DNA from: Engraulis encrasicolus
Taxonomy: Eukaryota; Chordata; Actinopteri; Clupeiformes; Engraulidae
DNA: 64,000 nucleotides
NCBI RefSeq assembly: GCF_034702125.1
Contig: NC_085861.1
Span: 54,088,322-54,152,321, forward strand
Reading direction: 5' to 3'
Each line of letters begins with the position of its first letter. The first letter of the stretch is position 1. Positions 59,015 through 64,000 of the stretch are shown piece after piece. Position numbers and translations under genes: made by a program. Under the pieces are notes generated by a model. It worked only from the letters and a program-made list of their open reading frames with translations, made no database searches and was not told the DNA's origin.

Positions 59015-60720
59015 ATTCATTTGTCTACATATCAAATTTGGGTGTGTATGTAAAATAGCTCACATTTAAGTACATTACACTTTGTGTGGATAATGAAACA
59101 CAACTTTCAAGAAAACTTGTAATACAAAACCCACCTGTATTGTAATGTAGATGATAAACTGGGAAAATTGTTGTATTTTTGTACCCAATCTACCAGTATT
59201 TTCTCGCTTGGGAAATAAACACAAATTTTTTAATGAAAAGTCAGTGAAAATGGGGGCCTGAACTAAATTAAATGGGAAATCTGTGTAACGTGCCCTTTAA
59301 ACTATCTAAGAATTTTGTAGAACAACTTTTCCTATAAATATATTTACCTCACAGTCATTTTTACTTTCAATTTATCAAGATATTAGCAAATTAGCCTAGG
59401 CGTTTTTAGTGTAAAATGGTTCAAATAAGAAATGCATGATAAATATGATAAAGCTACTGTTCTGCAAAGGTTATCATACCAATTCATAAACTAGACATAT
59501 ATATCAATATTAAAATACCAATAAGACTTTGCCCACCCTTTCGATTGCGATCGGCGGTCTGGCTCATGGACTACTGGGCAGAGTTGGAAAATCAGCGGCA
59601 TAAAAATGCATCTATACTTGCTTTTAACGTCGGCGCACCCCTTCTTTATATTCACTCACTTTTCATATCTGCCTCAACGTGGTGCGATTTCGCCGAGCCT
59701 CATGGCATGAACCTGACGCTCGTCATTATTAACTTGAGTTACGCACGCTGTTCTAGTTCAGTTGTGACCAAAGAGGCTTGAGACAAGAGGGCTTACTCAC
59801 GTCATAACAGCGTAGTAGGAAATGATGGCGAGGGGAGTACGGAAATGTTATTCACTGTGGAGCAGGTCATAGGACAGCGTGAATGTTTGTCAGCTGTCCT
59901 TAATTACCCCCAGCAATTACTGCAGACCAACAGCTGCCGTTACTTGGCCACAAATTATCCATCATGGTGTCGCCCCCACTGACCATGTGCAAGGGAGTAC
60001 GAAAATGGCATCCATCGCACCCACTGACCAATGACCATGCGCAAGGGAGTTAATTTTCCATCCACTCGTGTCCTCAGGCAACGCCCCCGTACTACACTGT
60101 GGCCAATGCATTCCCCGCCAAGAGATTGTTCTTTCTCTTGAGTTTCTTTGGTTGTGACTCTGAACACACACGACACCGTCAGCGCTAACGTTGTTCATAT
60201 CAGCGGAGTTGTTTTTAAAGTTTTAATTGCTATCAACAGCCAGTCGATTAGTTTTAAAACCATGAAACACCTGCAATTGGCTTAATGCCTGCAGATGAGG
60301 GGGAGATGCGTTTAGTCTAGGTCTGTGCAGGTCTGTGGGTCGGACGCGCTTTGACAGAGAGAGAGGAGGGGCTCTTCTTGCACACACGCTGTTTTGAAGC
60401 TGTCTGCCTGTTCATTTCCAGTGAGTGACAAGTTGTTTTGCTTCTTATATAGGCTGCTGTATGTAGGCCTAGAGTAGAGACCAATTTGACTTTGTAATAA
60501 TTCAGTTCCATTTTTATTTTAGACAGTTTAATAATTGTATGCTGAAATAGTAAATAATAATAGCCTACTGAAGTTATATTGCCAACATTTCTACTCTGAA
60601 ATTTCCTATTTGAAGATGGACTGCGTAGGCTACTGTTGGCTATTACATAGGCTACATAAAGTCTTTGTTTCATTAGAACATATGTGCTGATTTTGAAATT
60701 CATTTTATTATCATTATTCA
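59015..60720. other. No gene; short repeats
   Basis: CACTGACCATGTGCAAGGGAG and CACTGACCAATGACCATGCGC near 59975-60050 form a diverged tandem pair. Rest of the hAT interior is unassigned. Confidence 0.4.
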
Positions 60721-60886
60721 TTTTTTAAAAGTACCGAAAAAAGTACCGTTTAGGCACCGGCACCGTTTTAAAAGTATCGATTTGGCACCGGTATCGAATG
60801 AAACCCTTTCGATACCCAACCCTAGTCAGTACCTGAGGTTTTTTCTTTTTCTTCTTCAGCCTTTTCCGAGACCCTTGTCATTGTAA

Positions 60887-61262
60887 GGGCCAAAACATAC
60901 CAAGGCGGAACGAAACGGACGCGGTCTTTCTGCTTAGTTTTGGCCGGCGTGTTTTTCTCTGCCTTTCACACTGACAGCGTCGGCGTGCGCGGCCAGTCCT
61001 ATTCAAAACCCTCCCCACAGCCAAAGCTAACATGCTACTTTGCCATTCATTTGAATGAGACACCGCCGGTCGCCGGCGTGAAAAATACGCTCGAGTTCTA
61101 TTTTCCAAATGCAGCGTGGCGCGGAGCCGGCTCCCGCGCCGCTGACGCCCGACTACCGCCGGTTGGTGTGTAAGGACAGATAGGTTTCAATGTATTTCCA
61201 CCGACGCCGGTAAAAAACGTGGCCGTTCCGCGACGCTTTACTGCCTTGATGTGTAAGACCCC
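60887..61262 (-). mobile_element. Harbinger-like GC-rich MITE, copy 2
   Basis: TAA at 60884-60886 and 61263-61265. Inverse of 45611-45997 with >85% identity by eye. Inserted in the outer TTAA element, just right of the 8-kb hAT. Confidence 0.87.
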
Positions 61263-61747
61263 TAATGGGGGCAGCGCTTTGTTTACATTTTAAAAAAACA
61301 AAAAACATATTTATTCCTAAAAACATCCAAAAGGTTATACAACATCAGCAGACAACTAGCAAACAGTGGTACCTATTGGGAAAGTATTTGGAGTAGGCCT
61401 ATGTTGATTTAAAAAAAAAAAGGGAAACAAACGCTACCCCCATTAGAATAGCTCATATCTCAGAAAGGGCTGAGCTGAAAAATGTGGCATAACCGGGTAC
61501 TGACAAGTCATGGGTAGAGTGAGCAGTACAACAGCATATTGAAATGTGATATGACTGAAGTGGTCCTTTAAGGAAACAAAATGTCCTTGCCCTCGTCATG
61601 TTGGCTGCCGTTGCATCAAATTCTGGGAAATTATGGCGTCTTCATACCTACGGACACTCGGCAACGGCAAAAAACAGGGCCACAAGTTTATAAGGATAAT
61701 CCCATTTAATTTAGTGACTTGCATTTGGGTCTTGAAGCATAAAACTA

Positions 61748-62544
61748 CAGTCACCTGCCACTTCATTAGGAACATCTCTCTAGTTACCTTCAGAACTGCT
61801 TGCAACAATACTAGGGTAGGCTGTGGCATTCCAACAAAGATAAATTGGTAATAATTGGCCGACATTGTGCTAAGAAAATATCCTTATGCCATTATATGCC
61901 TAGCCTGAAACGTTGATGTAAGGCAGGGTTGACCCATGTTTTCATGTTGTTGATGCCAAATTCTGACCATTCCACCTGAGTGTTGCAGTAGATGGTGAGT
62001 CATCAGACCAGGCAACATTTTTCTGATCTTCTAGTGTCGTTTATGGTGAGCCTATCCAAATTTTTGCCTCATTTTCCTTTCGGCTTGACAGCCATGCCAT
62101 GTTCAAATTAATTTAAATAACCATGTTTGGAAGTCAGAGGCGTGCTCAGTCCCTTTAGAAAGATGAAAAAAGTATTCTTGTTGGTGCTCTTTGGGTCAAG
62201 GTTCAATGTCAAAAAAAGTTGCTTGAAAAGAGAAAAAACTTTTCTTCACCAAGGCACTCCAAAAAGTATAGTTAAAAATGTCTTTATTATTATTACATGT
62301 CCATTAAGGACTTTTAAAATTGCCCGCGAGTAGCGGCAGTTGAGCCTTCTTCAGCCCTTCTCCCTTGTCTTTTCAAGCAACTTTTAAATTTAAATAACCC
62401 TTATTCCCCATTATGATGCTCGGTTTGAACGGCATCAGATCATGTCGACCATGTCTACATGCACAAATGCATTGAGTTGCCAACATGTGATTGGCTGATT
62501 AGAAATTTGCCTCAATGAGCAGTTGTAACAGGTGTTACTAAGTG
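61748..62544 (-). mobile_element. Tc1/mariner-like relic, copy 2, with a 264-bp insertion
   Basis: Left end CAGTCACCTGCCACTTCATT after TA. The right end has decayed (GGTGTTACTAAGTG). Parallels copy 1 at 50582 through ACTGCTTGCAACAATACTA, TTGACAGCCATG and TATGATGCTCGGTTTGAAC. Minus-strand remnant WSDDSPSTATLRWNGQNL at ~62000 looks like the first-Asp region of a transposase. Confidence 0.72.
62123..62386. mobile_element. Retroposon-like insertion with 13-bp TSD and hairpin arms
   Basis: Perfect 13-bp duplication AATTTAAATAACC at 62110-62122 and 62387-62399. Inside, AAAGTTGCTTGAAAAGA (~62214) is inverted at ~62365-62382, and a TTATTATTATT tract is at ~62283. A TSD of this length suggests LINE-type integration. 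Confidence 0.75.
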
Positions 62545-62946
62545 TATGTCTTGTACTACATCAGTCACACATGACATTACAACTACCTGCCTTGCCTAAA
62601 ATTGGGTTGACCCTGACTATCATGGTATACCTGTTGGGATGGGATATATTGGGCAGCATCAATGCATCTGGATAATCTCATGTCTCCAGTTACAGTAGTG
62701 ATCTAAATGACAGCAGTGTCTTTACAAAGACTGAGTAAATGTCAACATTCTTAAATAAATTCTACTTTCATGAGCAAAAATGCATTGGTGACACTGAACA
62801 TTAACTGCACGTTTACAACATTTCACAGAAAGTGAAGAAATGTAGTATTCAACAATAGCAGTGTTGATTATCTGTCTTTGGAAACTCAAAAATATACTGT
62901 ACAAAACTAACATTCTTGAATATTCAACTTTGCTGAGCATACTAAA

Positions 62947-63190
62947 CTAATATTTTGTTGCAGCATAACCATGGCTTCTGACAACTGCTTTGCATCTGTG
63001 GTTCATGGAATCGACCGTCTGACAACGGTCAACGGGTAGTGCAGCCCAGGGTAATTGTACTACATTGCACAATTCCTCTGCATTTCTGGGTTTTAACTCA
63101 TGAACAACATTATTGTTTTGTCTGCCCGATGAGGTGAAGGTCTGGGAATTGTGCTGGCCACTTGATTAGTGGGGTGCTGTCTGGAACCAT
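62947..63190 (-). pseudogene. Tc1/mariner transposase C-terminal remnant
   Basis: Minus-strand pieces: LIKWPAQFPDLHLI (~63135-63180) matches the [12 protein letters not shown] region around the third catalytic residue, with the NPIE part lost, and DSMNHRCKAVVRSHGYAATK plus Y and a stop at 62947 matches the usual C-terminal R-x-x-A-V-x-x-x-x-G-x-x-T-K-Y. Frame changes lie between them. Separate from the relic at 61748. Confidence 0.6.
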
Positions 63191-63194
63191 GATT

Positions 63195-64000
63195 TTGCTC
63201 ACTTGCTGGTCACTGATTCTTGAGAAAGTGGCTAAAACAGGTTGTAATCTTGAAAGAAAAAATCGAAGTGAATTACAAAATAATATGGTATATCCTCGTA
63301 GACAAAGGTCTTGGCTTTTCAGAAATGCACAAGGCCAATCTCCCCATTTTCCATTTTTTTCAGAAATCAGGTTTTTCTCCGATCATACCTTGTTTTTTGT
63401 CAACACCGTCAGACACAATTAAAAGCAATAAAAAGTGTATTGATTTGGTTGCATATGTATCTGGAGTTTTTAAGTGATTGTGTGTGTTTTTTGGTTCACA
63501 CTGCCTTTAAATGTTGAAAATTCACTTTCATTCTATTTTAATACTGCTTCATGTGTTCTAATTTAAAAATATGTGCAGTCAGACAATGCTTACTTAATGG
63601 CTAAATAGATCAAACATTTTTTTTGTAATTTCACAAATATTCGTGTAGGCTTAAATTTGCTATTACTTTGATAATTCAACAAGTACAAAGGAAAATTTTG
63701 TAAGCACATTCATTTAAAATGTCCAAAACTCCTTCTTACGGTGGTGACTTAAGAACTGACGGTGGTGACAGTAATCTGAAGGTGGTGAAAGTGACCTAAT
63801 TATTACCTACATTTAGCAAAATAAATAGCCCTCTCAAGTCAATGACATCTAGCATAAACACTATTTTTGTGTGTGCACAGTATGTTTGTGCATGTGTTTT
63901 TTCTTCATTTATTAGATACTCTAGGAAGTAGGCCTAGATTATTGAAAATGTGGCATGAACAGGTTTTAAGTTGTTCAAATCCAAAATATAGAGGTGTATT
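63195..64000. other. No gene seen
   Basis: AT-rich. Three ACGGTGGTGA/AAGGTGGTGA words at ~63738-63790. No coding signal. Confidence 0.4.

Overview
This is a eukaryotic window that looks like a ray-finned (teleost) fish genome. It has no operons, Shine-Dalgarno sites or dense ORFs. Instead it holds split coding pieces with GT/AG introns, polyadenylation signals, long (GT)n microsatellites, one 100-N assembly gap, and the usual fish mixture of transposable elements: L2-type LINE, Tc1/mariner with IR/DR-style ends, many hAT, piggyBac-type, Harbinger- and Mutator-like non-autonomous elements, and tRNA-derived SINEs. The species cannot be named. The palindromic word TAGGCCTA is strikingly over-represented and may be a lineage signature.

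Layout. 0-5.4 kb: a possible terminal exon of an unknown gene, a SINE, a hAT MITE with a perfect target-site duplication (TSD), and one copy of a 650-bp repeat family. 5.9-6.5 kb (minus): the first exon of a RecQ-like helicase, frameshifted but still with a splice donor and CCAAT/GC boxes. 6.6-11 kb: a pogo-like deletion derivative, a hAT-like element and a TIR element. 11.7-19 kb: a graveyard of transposase-derived coding sequence (piggyBac, Ginger-like integrase, Myb/SANT-like exons, a SWIM/MULE-like spliced gene end), split by a 1.8-kb TTAA-flanked element. 20-24 kb: an almost full-length dead L2 LINE inserted inside a ~70-bp-unit minisatellite. 24-31 kb: TTAA, Mutator-like and hAT MITEs plus two short transposon-associated coding exons. 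31.6-38.1 kb: two inverted copies of a repeat, one carrying a piggyBac-type insertion whose empty site is kept in the other; between them lie a tRNA-like fold-back element, a Cys-rich ORF and hairpins. 39.4-42.3 kb: an unrecognised two-exon gene (136 aa) whose intron holds two mobile elements. 43-48 kb: a tandem segmental duplication containing hAT MITEs, a (GT)n tract, a Harbinger MITE and the inverse copy of the 650-bp family. 50-62.5 kb: deep nesting, with a 65-bp-TIR element split by an 8.0-kb hAT-type element that itself contains a Tc1 transposon and other hATs; two Tc1/mariner relics flank this.

There is no coordinated pathway here. The coding sequence is almost all transposon-derived and mostly broken. 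The most intact genes are the two-exon unknown gene, the Tc1 transposase (one nonsense codon) and the SWIM-containing gene end. The scientific value is in precise TSDs and empty sites, which allow the order of insertions to be reconstructed.
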